From Neptuniibacter sp. UBA6509 (GTDB lineage: Bacteria > Pseudomonadota > Gammaproteobacteria > Pseudomonadales > Balneatricaceae): DNA of 60,278 bases. The notes beneath the pieces were generated by a model. It ran no database searches. It was given only the letters and a program-made list of their open reading frames with translations, and had not been told where the DNA came from. Position numbers and translations under genes: made by a program. Shown here piece by piece: positions 8,943 to 18,916 of this stretch (its first letter is position 1; each line of letters opens with the position of its first letter). The stretch covers positions 27,030-87,307 of the forward strand of contig DJLT01000094.1 in NCBI GenBank assembly GCA_002435145.1. The letters run 5' to 3'.

Positions 8943-10076
8943 ATGAGATTTATTTTATCTACTTTTGCCACAATTCTGCTTCTTTCTTTGCCTAGCTATG
9001 CTGCCGAAGGTGAAGAAAACTCTAGCACTGAGAACACAGCTGAGGCTGGTAGCTCTCCTACACCTGCACCCCAAATACCGAGAACAGAACCCAATACAGA
9101 TAAAAACCGTATTCTAGAACTACTTAAAAGCCAAGATCCTGAAACCGAGATACTTCAACTAGATACCGGCAAAGAAGATGAAAAACTAATTGCCTTCTAT
9201 CGCATTGAAGGGAGCGGGATCAAACAGGGGGGCATCATCATGTTTCCTGACCAAAGCACTCATATGGATTGGCCTGATAAGATAAGCTACCTCAGAGAAG
9301 GCCTCTCAGATTATGGCTGGTATACACTGTCTATCTACCTTCCTCAGCCTGCAAGAAACCAAATCCCTAAACGAACCCTACCTGTTCTTTCCGCAGTAAA
9401 ACCGGACTCACCAAATGAAGCGAGCACAGAAGAAGGTAGTGGTGGTGAAGAACAAACAGAACAGAACCCTATCGAGGAGCAACCAGCACCTCCAGCCGAA
9501 GCACCAAACAACACAGACGCGGCTACGCCCGAAGATAATGCAGAACAAGAACCAACCGAGCCTTACCAAGATAGAACGAATCGCTTAGGCAAAGCAGCCT
9601 TCAACCACATGAAAGCCAGTGATGATCTAAACCGTTTTATTATTCTGGGGGTTGGCACAGGCGCTACATGGGCCGCCCAATACGTTCAACAAAACGAAAA
9701 GGAGCAAGATTTAAGGCTCCTAATGATCGACGCAAGAGACCCATTACAAGAGAATGCGCCCAAGCTACTCTCTCTGCTGCCAGAAATCTCAAGCACCATT
9801 ATCGATCTGCACCATAGCTCACGGATAACAAACGAAAATGATTTAACACCCGAATCACCTGCTAGACGTTTACGCCTCGCTAGACATAAACGAATGAATA
9901 ATTTCCATCAAAGCAGAATGCCCGAAGTTTCAGATAACTGGAAACGAAACAACTCTTGGCTCCTTAAACATACACGCGGCATGATCAACACTTACATTAT
10001 TAAAGCCGAACAAAACAAGCGTGCTATTCAGCTAGATAATAATCAAGTTACCGAGTCAGAAAAAGCGCCGGGGTAA
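8943..10076 (+). CDS. DUF3530 family protein, exported, alpha/beta-hydrolase-like
   Basis: From ATG 8943 the protein is 377 residues with a clear signal peptide (MRFILSTF, a hydrophobic core, then SYA-AE). A TTG at 8907 preceded by GGAG would add twelve residues, but that would place the Arg inside the signal, so the ATG is preferred. A block around residues 80-130 (GGIIMFPDQ, WPDKISYLREGL, YGWYTLSIYLP) matches DUF3530, which resembles alpha/beta hydrolases. A Glu/Pro/Ala/Thr-rich, probably disordered segment (about residues 155-210) then interrupts the fold before a second half with ILGVGTGA, a nucleophile-elbow-like position lacking the usual Ser. Function is unknown. It converges with djlA. 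Confidence 0.75.
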   Translation: MRFILSTFATILLLSLPSYAAEGEENSSTENTAEAGSSPTPAPQIPRTEPNTDKNRILELLKSQDPETEILQLDTGKEDEKLIAFYRIEGSGIKQGGIIMFPDQSTHMDWPDKISYLREGLSDYGWYTLSIYLPQPARNQIPKRTLPVLSAVKPDSPNEASTEEGSGGEEQTEQNPIEEQPAPPAEAPNNTDAATPEDNAEQEPTEPYQDRTNRLGKAAFNHMKASDDLNRFIILGVGTGATWAAQYVQQNEKEQDLRLLMIDARDPLQENAPKLLSLLPEISSTIIDLHHSSRITNENDLTPESPARRLRLARHKRMNNFHQSRMPEVSDNWKRNNSWLLKHTRGMINTYIIKAEQNKRAIQLDNNQVTESEKAPG

Positions 10077-10097
10077 ACGATAAAAAACATAAAAAAA

Positions 10098-10922
10098 TCA
10101 AGCCTTCCTAGCGTTTTTAATACGCTCATAGGCCGCTTGAATTTCCTGTGATTTTTCTTTGGCTATTTCAATCATCTCTTCAGGCAATCCTTTAGAGACT
10201 AATTTATCAGGATGATGCTGACTCATCTGACGACGGTAAGCCTTCTTAACTTCAGCATCACTCGCACTTTCTTCGACACCTAAGACCGCATAAGAATCCT
10301 TAAGCAATACTTCACTATCAACACCCTCTTGACCATGCTGATAGAAATCTCTTTGCGCCTTAACTCTTGCGATGACCTCATCAACAGAATCCGCACCAAA
10401 ATCCAACGCAAGGCACAAAGCCTCAATAACTCGTAACTCCTGCGTACTTACTTCACCATCAGCCATAGCGGCTTGCAGCTGTATCTCTACAAACATCAAT
10501 TTCACAGAAGGTCTGCGCTTCAGCATAATGGAAAGCGGCTTAACGACTTTATTTAGATCAAATGCAGGGTCTTTACCCTCAGTAAAGAACTGCATAGCCT
10601 GACGCCTTCTAGCCTCATCCAATCTCATCTGAGCCATAACATTGCGCGCATACTGGATTTCATCCTCAGTAACACGCCCATCAGCCTTTGCAATTTGCCC
10701 CATCACAGAGAATGTCGCACGAAAAAAGGCTTCTTGAGGATTAAGCGATGCAACAGCTTTCTTTAACGCCCGACTAATTAAAAAACCGACAACGCCACCA
10801 AAGATCAGCCCCCAAAAACCACCTGAAAACAGACCAACTACAGCCCCCAACAAAATTGAGGTAGAGTGCCTTTTAAATGTATCGCCTAACTCAGCACCTT
10901 TCTCTTGCGCATCAAAAGCCAT
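10098..10922 (-). CDS. djlA: DjlA-type membrane-anchored DnaJ co-chaperone
   Basis: The 274-residue protein has one N-terminal membrane segment (about residues 22-48, rich in Gly, Phe and Leu), a TerB-like helical region (about 60-190), and a C-terminal J domain (about 211-274). The J domain carries the HPD motif at residues 237-239, which stimulates DnaK ATPase. This order is characteristic of DjlA, a cytoplasmic-facing inner-membrane co-chaperone linked to envelope stress. Its start overlaps the murU stop by 11 bases, so it is the last gene of an amgK-murU-djlA operon. Confidence 0.9.
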   Translation of the reverse strand: MAFDAQEKGAELGDTFKRHSTSILLGAVVGLFSGGFWGLIFGGVVGFLISRALKKAVASLNPQEAFFRATFSVMGQIAKADGRVTEDEIQYARNVMAQMRLDEARRRQAMQFFTEGKDPAFDLNKVVKPLSIMLKRRPSVKLMFVEIQLQAAMADGEVSTQELRVIEALCLALDFGADSVDEVIARVKAQRDFYQHGQEGVDSEVLLKDSYAVLGVEESASDAEVKKAYRRQMSQHHPDKLVSKGLPEEMIEIAKEKSQEIQAAYERIKNARKA

Positions 10923-11601
10923 CTATCTTCTGCTCCTTAGTTCGTTGATCAACTTGCCTTAAACGTTCTGGCGTACCTACATCAGTCCAAAAGCCTTCGT
11001 AAAGCTCAGCACCTACTTTCCCTGATGCTATAGCGCAGCGCAAGATAGGCCCTAGCGCTTCAGGCTTATCCAACTGAAGTTCCTGAAACATCGCTACAGG
11101 CAACACACTGACACCACTATATGTATATTTTTCACCTAAATGAGGATCTAACACCCCCTCAACCAAACCGAAATCCCCCGCTGGGTTATGCGAAGGATTA
11201 GGCACTAAAACAAGGTAAGGCGCTTTTACCTCTTCGGCAAGCAATCGTTCAAAAGGATAATCTGTAAAGATATCACCATTTACAACTAGAAATGCTTCTT
11301 CACCCCCAGCGGTTAGCAAAGGTAACGCTTTACGAATCCCCCCTGCTGTTTCCAATAACTCAGGTTCTACAGAATAACTAATTCTCGCACCAAACCGCTC
11401 CCCAGCCCCTAAATATGCTTCAATCTGCTCCCCTAGCCATGAGTGATTGATAACAATATCTTTACAGCCCGCGGCGACAAGTGCTTTCACATGATATTCA
11501 ATTAAAGGAATACCTGCGACTTCAAGCAAAGGTTTAGGTTTGGTAAGCGTTAATGGCCTCATCCGTTTACCCAGCCCAGCAGCCAGTATCATCGCTCTCA
11601 T
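10912..11601 (-). CDS. murU: N-acetylmuramate alpha-1-phosphate uridylyltransferase
   Basis: This 229-residue nucleotidyltransferase has the RmlA-like signature at its N terminus (AAGLGKRMRPLT followed by KPKPLLEVAG) and the catalytic VVNGDIFTD. With AmgK it turns recycled MurNAc 1-phosphate into UDP-MurNAc, bypassing de novo synthesis; in Pseudomonas this route gives intrinsic fosfomycin tolerance. The assignment over a sugar-1-phosphate transferase for other sugars rests on the 4-base overlap with amgK and on the position next to lptD. Confidence 0.92.
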   Translation of the reverse strand: MRAMILAAGLGKRMRPLTLTKPKPLLEVAGIPLIEYHVKALVAAGCKDIVINHSWLGEQIEAYLGAGERFGARISYSVEPELLETAGGIRKALPLLTAGGEEAFLVVNGDIFTDYPFERLLAEEVKAPYLVLVPNPSHNPAGDFGLVEGVLDPHLGEKYTYSGVSVLPVAMFQELQLDKPEALGPILRCAIASGKVGAELYEGFWTDVGTPERLRQVDQRTKEQKIDGF

Positions 11602-12650
11602 TCAACAACCCAATTATCGAGTACATTAGCTTCAAAATAAGGGCTCTGCCTCATTTGAGGCACCACCTTTTGCACCAACCACCCCGCGATAGGTTTCAAC
11701 TCTTCAGTTTTAGCAGCAACAGCGATGAGATAATTCATTGTCCGCGGAATATCAGCTAAATAACCCGACTTACCATCACGAATATTGAGTCGTACAAAGA
11801 TCCCTATCGCCTTCAGATGACGCTGAGCACCCATCAGATCAAACCAACGTTTAAAGTAAATTGAGTCAGGTAACACTTTCCCCCGCTCAATCAGGCTTAA
11901 ACGAAAATCTTCCACCCATTCATATACTTGCTCATCGGGCCAGCTAATATAGCAGTCTCTCAAAATCGAGACCAAATCATAGGTGAGAGGACCTTCCACC
12001 GCGTCTTGAAAATCAATCACACCCGGCGCTTTATTTTCACGATACATTAAATTTCTAGAATGATAGTCGCGATGAACAAAGACCGTAGGCTGCTCTAACG
12101 CGGCATCGATAACATAGTTAAACAAAAACTCTACCATCTCTTGCTCTTGTTCATCGAGCGTCATACCTAACAGCTTTTGTAAAAACCATTCCCGAAACAG
12201 CTCGACCTCTCTCGACAACAAAGGCCTATCATAAAGAGGAAACATTCGGCCATTTGAAGGCTGGCACTCTTGCATGGCAAGCAAAGTATCTAAAGCTTGC
12301 CCATAAAGGCGACCGACAGTCGTCTCATTTAACTTGGCCATATAGAGATCATCACCAAAGTCTTCAAGCAACATAAAGCCTTGAGACAAATCATGCGCAT
12401 GAATATGCGGAACCGATATACCCGCAGATTCCAGTTCGCCTGCAATCGTTACAAATGGCAAACTATTTTCTTTTTCAGGGGGCGCATCAACAGCGATCCA
12501 ACTCATATCGCCAGACTGAGCACGAAAATAACGTCGAAAACTCGCATCTCCCGATACTGCAGATAATTGCCATTCACATCCATCATATGTATCTAGCTTT
12601 GGCAACTCTTGCTCCAGCCAGTTTTTCAATTGCGCGCAACGCTGATCCAT
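11598..12650 (-). CDS. amgK: N-acetylmuramate/N-acetylglucosamine anomeric kinase
   Basis: The 350-residue aminoglycoside-phosphotransferase-fold kinase phosphorylates MurNAc (and GlcNAc) at the anomeric position in peptidoglycan recycling. The N-terminal lobe has SGDASFRRYFR. The catalytic loop is VHRDYHSRNLMY and the metal-binding motif is IDFQDAVEGP. Length fits AmgK. It overlaps murU by four bases and is divergent from lptD. Confidence 0.93.
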   Translation of the reverse strand: MDQRCAQLKNWLEQELPKLDTYDGCEWQLSAVSGDASFRRYFRAQSGDMSWIAVDAPPEKENSLPFVTIAGELESAGISVPHIHAHDLSQGFMLLEDFGDDLYMAKLNETTVGRLYGQALDTLLAMQECQPSNGRMFPLYDRPLLSREVELFREWFLQKLLGMTLDEQEQEMVEFLFNYVIDAALEQPTVFVHRDYHSRNLMYRENKAPGVIDFQDAVEGPLTYDLVSILRDCYISWPDEQVYEWVEDFRLSLIERGKVLPDSIYFKRWFDLMGAQRHLKAIGIFVRLNIRDGKSGYLADIPRTMNYLIAVAAKTEELKPIAGWLVQKVVPQMRQSPYFEANVLDNWVVE

Positions 12651-12892
12651 TAACTACAACACCCTAATAAAAGAAACATGTTCGTTTAAGCGTATTATTA
12701 CATTTCAACCACAAAAAAAGGTATTAGATCATAAACTTTCAACCTCATTAATTGCTTCATCCACATAAAAACCACCCGAACGCTACACTCGCTGCTGAGA
12801 ATGATTTATCATTCCTCGCTTTACGCTTTCTTCAGGGGTTCGGATTATGGTCGAATTCTCCGAAAAACTGTTAAAACGGATTTAGTTAATAG
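12651..12892. promoter_or_regulatory. Divergent amgK / lptD promoter region with Fur-box-like palindrome
   Basis: The 242 bases between the two divergent genes hold a perfect 7-2-7 palindrome, GAATGAT-TT-ATCATTC at 12799-12814, about 80 bases upstream of lptD. The core AATGAT/ATCATT resembles the Fur-box consensus. I saw no convincing sigma-E promoter (GGAACTT/TCTGA). Confidence 0.35.
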
Positions 12893-15811
12893 ATGCCCTT
12901 CGCCAAACGCTCTACCTATACACTGACACTTGCGATTAGCGCAGCTCTCGTATCGGGTTACTCCTGTGCTGAAGCGACGCCTTCCGAAGCTGAAATGGCT
13001 TGGAACTGCAGCATGACAAAAGATGGCGGCTGGGACTGCGATGTCAATGAAGAAGCAATAAAACGAGCAGAACAGGAATCTCAAAGCGAGACTGTCTCTA
13101 ATCAGGCAAGTGACCGAACTTCAATCCAAAACCAAGAGCCTAATACTGAAAGCAACGTTGCGACCGAAGAAGTTACAATTAAACCTGCCGCAACAGCTAC
13201 TGCCGCCACTATAACTACAATCCCCAAAAAAAATCCCCAAAGCACTCCAACTGCCCCAACATCAACGCCTAAACGTCAAATAACATCACAACAAACAAAC
13301 AATGGTGTTTGGGACTGCGTCGCAGGTGCGAATGGTGAATGGTTATGTAACGGTGAAGGTGAAGGTGAAGGTCAAAGCAATCAAGAACTTGCTGTACAAC
13401 CACAACAGACGCAACCAGCAGAAACTGCTGCTTACGTAGCTAGTAGCCCGCAAGTTGCAGCCAGCAATAAACCTGTTGTCACAAACGAGGTTATTGGGAG
13501 TGAATGGCAATGTGGAACATCAGCTAGTGGCGACTGGGATTGCAACAAAGTCAACATACATGCGTTATCTGTACCGACCAACAGAGCAGCCTCTGCTACG
13601 GCAATCGCTGCGACCAGCTACATTACCGAAAACCCATACTCTCATTTAGATTGGGCCTATTACCGCGACCAAAGCCAACAACAATGCGCAGGACGTTACC
13701 TAGAGCCTGAGTTTGCGATTAACGGTGATGAAAATAATCCAAATCCGCCTTTACATTTAGAAGCGGACCGTTCATCAACAGTGATTGGTGGACTTAGCAC
13801 CCTAAGCGGCGGCGTTAATATGCGCCAGGGCAATAGACGCCTAATTTCCAGCAGAGCTGAACTTGATCAAATAACTAATAAAGCCCGCTTTGAAGGAAAC
13901 GTTCAATACCGTGAGCCTGGCTTACTCATGTTAAGCGATAATGCTCAGATAGACACAACGACCCAAGAGGCAATCTTCGACAATGCTCAATATGTCCTTC
14001 ATGAAGATGGCTTACGTGGTAAAGCAGATCGTGTTATTCGCCTAGAGGACAAACGCCTAAGGCTTGAGGATGGTGATTATACCTATTGCCCTCCATACAG
14101 TGAGGCGTGGAAACTCAATGCAGACAGCATCGTACTCAATAAAGAGAAGGGCTATGGTGAGGCAGAAGATGCTGTACTGAAAATTGCCGGGGTACCCGTA
14201 TTTTACACCCCTTACTTCACTTTCCCTATAGACGACACAAGACGCTCTGGTTTCTTGTACCCTAGCATTGGCTACAGCAACGACAACGGATTAGATCTCG
14301 CTGTTCCATATTATTTCAACATCGCACCGAACCTAGATGACACACTAACACCTAGAATCATTTCCGATAGAGGGCTTCTTCTGGAAAATGAACTGCGATA
14401 TTTAAATAGCTGGTCAAACAACACTCTAAACACAGCTTACCTACCTGACGACGACATAAAGAATGACAACCGCTGGTTATTAGGCATTGATCATAAGGGC
14501 ACACTTGCTAAAAACTGGCAGACTGATATCGATTACACATCAGTCAGCGATGTCGACTATTTTGAAGATTTAGATACTAATTTAGAAGTTGTGCGTCAGG
14601 ACCATCTAAATCAAAAAGCAAGCATCACCTACAAAGCTAAAAGCTGGAAATTCCAAGCTAAAGCACATGATTATCAAACAATAGATGATGATAGCAAAGC
14701 ACCTTATAAGCGATTACCCCAGCTATCATTAATTGGTGATAATGAATTTGGCTCCGGCGGAAACTTCACTTACGAGGCCGAATACACCCAATTTGATCGC
14801 AATATTAACGGGCTAACAGGGTCCGATCGAGTTATCGGTGATCGTCGATTCTTTCTACCCAGCATCAGCTATTTATGGCAATCCCCATGGGGTTATCTGA
14901 AGCCCGAACTAGGCTTATGGAATAGCTCTTACTCTTTAGAAAACCAAGTCACAGATTATAGCTCAAGCCCAAGCGTGAGCGCGCCAATACTTAGTGTTGA
15001 TAGCAGCCTAGCCTTCGAACGAGTGCTCGCGAGCGGTAGCATACAAACATTAGAACCTCGATTCTTTGGTCTCTATGTACCTGAAGAAAACCAGGATGCA
15101 GTACCAGATTTCGATACAAGCTCACTGACATTTAATTATCAATCTTTATTCCGTCAAAACCGTTTCAGTGGGTATGACAGATTAGGTGATGCTCAACAAA
15201 TCTCTTTAGGTTTAACAAGCAGACTTTATACCGAGAATGGCAATGAAACTGCTAACTTCAGTATAGGCCAAGCCTACTATTTTAAAGACCGTACAGTACA
15301 ACTGGACAGCTCTACACCTGATGAAACAGACGGTCAAAGCGATATTGCGACTCAAGCGACTTGGTATGTATCTCCTAACTTTAAAGCCAGCCTAGATGCC
15401 ATATTCAGTCACAGTAACTTTAAAGCAACTGAAACAAATACTCGACTCCGCTACAATAGCGATATAAATCATCAAATTGACTTTCGTTATCGCTACAAAG
15501 AAGATAAACGAGATCAAACTGATCTATCATTCATCTGGCCCATCACTCGAAACTGGACAGGCATGGGCCGCTGGCTTTATGACATTGAAGACAGTGACAG
15601 TTTAGAAACCGCATTAGGTCTAGAATACGAAAGCTGCTGTTGGAAAGTTAGCGTTGCAGGTCGCCGCTGGCTAGACGACACAGATGAATTTGATACAGGC
15701 GTATTCCTTAACTTTACCCTAAAAGGACTCGGCTCATTTGGAAGTGGTACTAATGACTTCCTAAATGACATCATAGGCTATGAAGAGCGTGAAGAGCAAA
15801 ATGACAATTAA
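12893..15811 (+). CDS. lptD: LPS-assembly outer membrane protein LptD
   Basis: The 972-residue precursor inserts lipopolysaccharide into the outer leaflet of the outer membrane together with LptE. A signal peptide ends near residue 25-30. A long N-terminal extension (about 30-225) with three W-x-C-x7-W-x-C motifs and disordered linkers follows. The jellyroll domain then includes the repeated strand motifs of the OstA/LptA fold (GGVNMRQG, FEGNVQYREPG). From about residue 430 to the end is the beta-barrel, including YTPYFTFPIDD and RSGFLYPS. Cys-Cys at about 915-916 and cysteines in QQCAGRY and YTYCPPY correspond to the disulfide-forming cysteines of LptD. It precedes surA, which encodes the chaperone needed for its folding, and overlaps it. 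Confidence 0.97.
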   Translation: MPFAKRSTYTLTLAISAALVSGYSCAEATPSEAEMAWNCSMTKDGGWDCDVNEEAIKRAEQESQSETVSNQASDRTSIQNQEPNTESNVATEEVTIKPAATATAATITTIPKKNPQSTPTAPTSTPKRQITSQQTNNGVWDCVAGANGEWLCNGEGEGEGQSNQELAVQPQQTQPAETAAYVASSPQVAASNKPVVTNEVIGSEWQCGTSASGDWDCNKVNIHALSVPTNRAASATAIAATSYITENPYSHLDWAYYRDQSQQQCAGRYLEPEFAINGDENNPNPPLHLEADRSSTVIGGLSTLSGGVNMRQGNRRLISSRAELDQITNKARFEGNVQYREPGLLMLSDNAQIDTTTQEAIFDNAQYVLHEDGLRGKADRVIRLEDKRLRLEDGDYTYCPPYSEAWKLNADSIVLNKEKGYGEAEDAVLKIAGVPVFYTPYFTFPIDDTRRSGFLYPSIGYSNDNGLDLAVPYYFNIAPNLDDTLTPRIISDRGLLLENELRYLNSWSNNTLNTAYLPDDDIKNDNRWLLGIDHKGTLAKNWQTDIDYTSVSDVDYFEDLDTNLEVVRQDHLNQKASITYKAKSWKFQAKAHDYQTIDDDSKAPYKRLPQLSLIGDNEFGSGGNFTYEAEYTQFDRNINGLTGSDRVIGDRRFFLPSISYLWQSPWGYLKPELGLWNSSYSLENQVTDYSSSPSVSAPILSVDSSLAFERVLASGSIQTLEPRFFGLYVPEENQDAVPDFDTSSLTFNYQSLFRQNRFSGYDRLGDAQQISLGLTSRLYTENGNETANFSIGQAYYFKDRTVQLDSSTPDETDGQSDIATQATWYVSPNFKASLDAIFSHSNFKATETNTRLRYNSDINHQIDFRYRYKEDKRDQTDLSFIWPITRNWTGMGRWLYDIEDSDSLETALGLEYESCCWKVSVAGRRWLDDTDEFDTGVFLNFTLKGLGSFGSGTNDFLNDIIGYEEREEQNDN

Positions 15812-17093
15812 GCTTCGCAAATTACTATCTATTGCAGTATTCGCACTGCTTACTCCCACTCAAACCTTATTGGCTGAAGCAATACCGCTTGATCGTGTCG
15901 CTGCCGTTGTCAATGAAGGTATCGTTATGCAGAGTGAGCTAACGCAACGAATCGCGATTACCAAAGAGCAACTATCCGCACGAAAAACACAACTTCCTCC
16001 TGAGCATATTTTGCGCAAACAGGTGCTCAACCGTCTAATTTTGGAAAGCATTCAAAAACAGATGGCAAGCAGACAAGGCATCCGTATCTCTGATGGTCAG
16101 CTAAACGGAGCACTAGGCCGTATTGCGAGCCAAAATGGCCTATCCATTGAACAGTTCCGCGAAGCTCTAATAGCAGAAGGCCGTGATTACAAACAGGCGC
16201 GCGAACAGATTCGTAATGAGCTTTTAATCAACAGCGTACAACAGAACTTTGTTAACCGACGTATTCGTGTTACCGAGCAAGAACTAAATAACTTCCTCAA
16301 CTCTGAAAATGGTAAAGCTGAGTTATCCGCTGAATACTCACTAGGCCATATACTGATCGCCACCCCTTCTCAAGCGTCTCCTGAGATCATCCAAGCTGCG
16401 GAGAAATCTGCTCACGAGGTTTATAATAAACTAGAAAGTGGTGCGGATTTTTCACAGTTAGCCGTAGAATTTTCAAATGCACCCAACGCATTAAAAGGTG
16501 GTGACTTAGGCTGGAGAAAAGCGGCTGAGCTACCTGAAACTCTTGGTGATGCAGCGCGTAAACTCTCACCTGCTGAGTTCAGCAAACCTATTCGCTCGCC
16601 AAGTGGCTTTCATATCATTTTAATGAAAGATAAACGCGGTGGTGCTGTACAATTAGTCGAACAGCTTTTGGTTAGCCATATTTTACTTAAACCAAGTGAA
16701 ATTCGCACATCAGCCCAAGCTAAACGCCAGATAAACCAATTAAGCCAACGCATCCAGAGCGGTGAAGAGTTCACCTCGATTGCTAAAGAGTACAGCGATG
16801 ATTCAGCAAGCGGCTCTGAAGGGGGCTCTTTAGGCTGGACTCAAAATGGGCAGATGGTGCCAGAATTTGAGCAGGTGATGAACAATACACCGATTGGCCA
16901 CGTTTCAGCACCTTTTGAATCCCGTTTTGGCTGGCACATTTTGACCGTGCTAGATAAACGTACTCAAGATCTTGGTGAAGAGATGCAAGAAAGTCGTGCC
17001 CGTGCTGTAATCCAAAAGCGAAAGTTCAATGAAGAACTAACAAACTGGTTACGCGAGATACACTCTCAAGCTTACATCGACATCAAGGAGTAA
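15801..17093 (+). CDS. surA: Periplasmic peptidyl-prolyl isomerase and OMP chaperone SurA
   Basis: SurA escorts unfolded outer-membrane proteins, LptD among them, across the periplasm. ATG 15801 is preferred because it follows a GAAGAG ribosome site inside the end of lptD and starts a normal signal peptide (MTIKLRK, hydrophobic core, LLA-EA); an upstream ATG at 15780 would add seven residues. The 430-residue product has the N-terminal chaperone domain ([17 protein letters not shown]) and two parvulin domains, beginning near [10 protein letters not shown] (about residue 175) and [10 protein letters not shown] (about 285). It has the usual length of SurA, and the start overlaps lptD by 11 bases. 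Confidence 0.96.
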   Translation: MTIKLRKLLSIAVFALLTPTQTLLAEAIPLDRVAAVVNEGIVMQSELTQRIAITKEQLSARKTQLPPEHILRKQVLNRLILESIQKQMASRQGIRISDGQLNGALGRIASQNGLSIEQFREALIAEGRDYKQAREQIRNELLINSVQQNFVNRRIRVTEQELNNFLNSENGKAELSAEYSLGHILIATPSQASPEIIQAAEKSAHEVYNKLESGADFSQLAVEFSNAPNALKGGDLGWRKAAELPETLGDAARKLSPAEFSKPIRSPSGFHIILMKDKRGGAVQLVEQLLVSHILLKPSEIRTSAQAKRQINQLSQRIQSGEEFTSIAKEYSDDSASGSEGGSLGWTQNGQMVPEFEQVMNNTPIGHVSAPFESRFGWHILTVLDKRTQDLGEEMQESRARAVIQKRKFNEELTNWLREIHSQAYIDIKE

Positions 17094-17097
17094 TCAC

Positions 17098-18096
17098 TTG
17101 GGGATCAGTCGCCTTGCCATTACACCTGGAGAGCCTTCGGGCATAGGCCCCGATCTGTGCATTCAAATTGCACAGTCCGGGCATCCTGATGAGCTGGTCG
17201 TTATTGCGGACCCTGAACTACTTCGCAAGCGCGCCAGCCTGCTTCAGCTGCCACTTTCAATTGAGCAGTTTGATCCTCAGCTACCTGCATCACCAACACC
17301 TGCACGTACCCTAAAGGTCATTCCTGTAGAGCTGAAAGTGGATGCTTTACCTGGCGAACTCAACAAAGCGAATGCTGAATATGTTCTTAAAACGCTCAGC
17401 ATCGCAACCCAAGGCTGCCTTGACGGTACCTTTTCGGCATTAATTACTGCGCCTGTTCACAAAGGCGTTATTAATGAAGCGGGCATACCTTTTAGTGGAC
17501 ATACTGAGTTTCTAGAAGCATTAACAGAAACGAAGAAAGTCGTCATGATGCTCGCAACTGAAGGTCTACGTGTTGCTTTAGCGACAACACATCTTCCACT
17601 TCGTGAGATAGCCGATGCAATAACGCCGGAACTACTTAGCGAAGTGATTCACGTGTTAAATGACGATTTAAAGACGAGCTTTGGAATAGCCAAGCCCAAA
17701 ATATTGGTCACTGGCCTTAATCCTCATGCAGGTGAAGGTGGCCATTTAGGCATGGAAGAGATCGAAACAATCGAACCCACACTTTCGGAGCTCAGAGCGC
17801 AAGGCATTGATCTTGAAGGGCCACTTCCAGCAGACACTCTTTTCACCGAAAAATACTTACAAACTGCAGACGCAGTATTAGCGATGTATCACGATCAAGG
17901 CCTGCCTGTACTAAAATACAAAGGCTTTGGTAAAGCAGTGAATATCACTTTAGGCATGCCTATTATTCGCACCTCCGTAGATCATGGCACTGCCTTAGAT
18001 CTTGCAGGTACAGGTCATGCAGATTCTGGCAGTTTACTTACTGCCATCGACTATGCTGGCGAAATGTCTCGTCACCGCAATCAACGCGCGAACTAA
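17098..18096 (+). CDS. pdxA: 4-hydroxythreonine-4-phosphate dehydrogenase
   Basis: PdxA oxidises 4-phosphohydroxy-L-threonine in the DXP-dependent vitamin B6 pathway. The 332-residue protein has [12 protein letters not shown] at its N terminus, the substrate-binding [10 protein letters not shown], and the metal-binding His residues in TTHLPL, MYHDQGL and GTGHAD. The start is TTG at 17098, four bases after the surA stop, with an AAGGAG ribosome site over the surA stop codon. It follows surA in the classical surA-pdxA-rsmA operon. Confidence 0.96.
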   Translation: MGISRLAITPGEPSGIGPDLCIQIAQSGHPDELVVIADPELLRKRASLLQLPLSIEQFDPQLPASPTPARTLKVIPVELKVDALPGELNKANAEYVLKTLSIATQGCLDGTFSALITAPVHKGVINEAGIPFSGHTEFLEALTETKKVVMMLATEGLRVALATTHLPLREIADAITPELLSEVIHVLNDDLKTSFGIAKPKILVTGLNPHAGEGGHLGMEEIETIEPTLSELRAQGIDLEGPLPADTLFTEKYLQTADAVLAMYHDQGLPVLKYKGFGKAVNITLGMPIIRTSVDHGTALDLAGTGHADSGSLLTAIDYAGEMSRHRNQRAN

Positions 18097-18099
18097 TTC

Positions 18100-18909
18100 A
18101 TGAGCAAAAAACCTGTAGCACACAAAGCCCGTAAGCGTTTTGGGCAAAACTTTCTGCATGATCATGGCGTGATTCGTCGTATCATTCGTGCAATAGCACC
18201 TCATGAGTCAGACCAGATCGTAGAGATTGGCCCCGGCTTAGGTGCATTAACTGAAGAACTTCTATCTGAAGCAGGCGAGCTAGACGCCATTGAGCTCGAT
18301 AGAGACCTTCCGCCGATTCTACGCACTAAATTCTTTACCTATGAAGATAAATTTCGCATCCACGAAGCCGATGCTATGAAATTTGATTTCTCCCAACTTC
18401 GCAAAGGTGAAAAGCGTCTAAGGATTGTCGGAAACCTACCCTACAATATATCCACGCAACTTATTTTCCACCTTCTAAGTCATGCAGAAAACGTAGAAGA
18501 TATGCATTTCATGCTACAAAAAGAAGTTGTAGATAGAATGGCTGCTGGGCCTGGGGAAAACAACTATGGTCGCTTAAGCATCATGGCGCAGTACTTTTGC
18601 AAAGTTGAATCCCTATTTATGGTTCCGCCTGGTGCATTCAACCCTGCCCCTAAGGTCGATTCAGCTATTATTAGATTAACGCCTTACCAAACGCTACCTG
18701 ATATCGCTGAAGATAAAGAGCAGTTTGAGATAGTGGTACGGACTGCATTTAATATGCGCAGAAAAACTTTACGTAATAACCTAAAACCACTTCTGAGTGC
18801 TGAAGATTTAGAAAGCATCGGCATTGATCCAACCCTACGCCCAGAAAGACTATCTGTTGCTAATTTTGTAACCATTAGTAACTTTCTTACCCAGCAAAAA
18901 GGCAAATAA
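18100..18909 (+). CDS. rsmA: 16S rRNA dimethyladenosine transferase
   Basis: RsmA (KsgA) dimethylates two adjacent adenines near the 3' end of 16S rRNA during small-subunit maturation. The 269-residue protein has KRFGQNFL at the N terminus, the SAM-binding VEIGPGLGALT, and the catalytic NLPYNIST. It starts three bases after the pdxA stop and is followed closely by apaG. Length and motifs are complete. Confidence 0.97.
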   Translation: MSKKPVAHKARKRFGQNFLHDHGVIRRIIRAIAPHESDQIVEIGPGLGALTEELLSEAGELDAIELDRDLPPILRTKFFTYEDKFRIHEADAMKFDFSQLRKGEKRLRIVGNLPYNISTQLIFHLLSHAENVEDMHFMLQKEVVDRMAAGPGENNYGRLSIMAQYFCKVESLFMVPPGAFNPAPKVDSAIIRLTPYQTLPDIAEDKEQFEIVVRTAFNMRRKTLRNNLKPLLSAEDLESIGIDPTLRPERLSVANFVTISNFLTQQKGK

Positions 18910-18916
18910 AAAGTTA

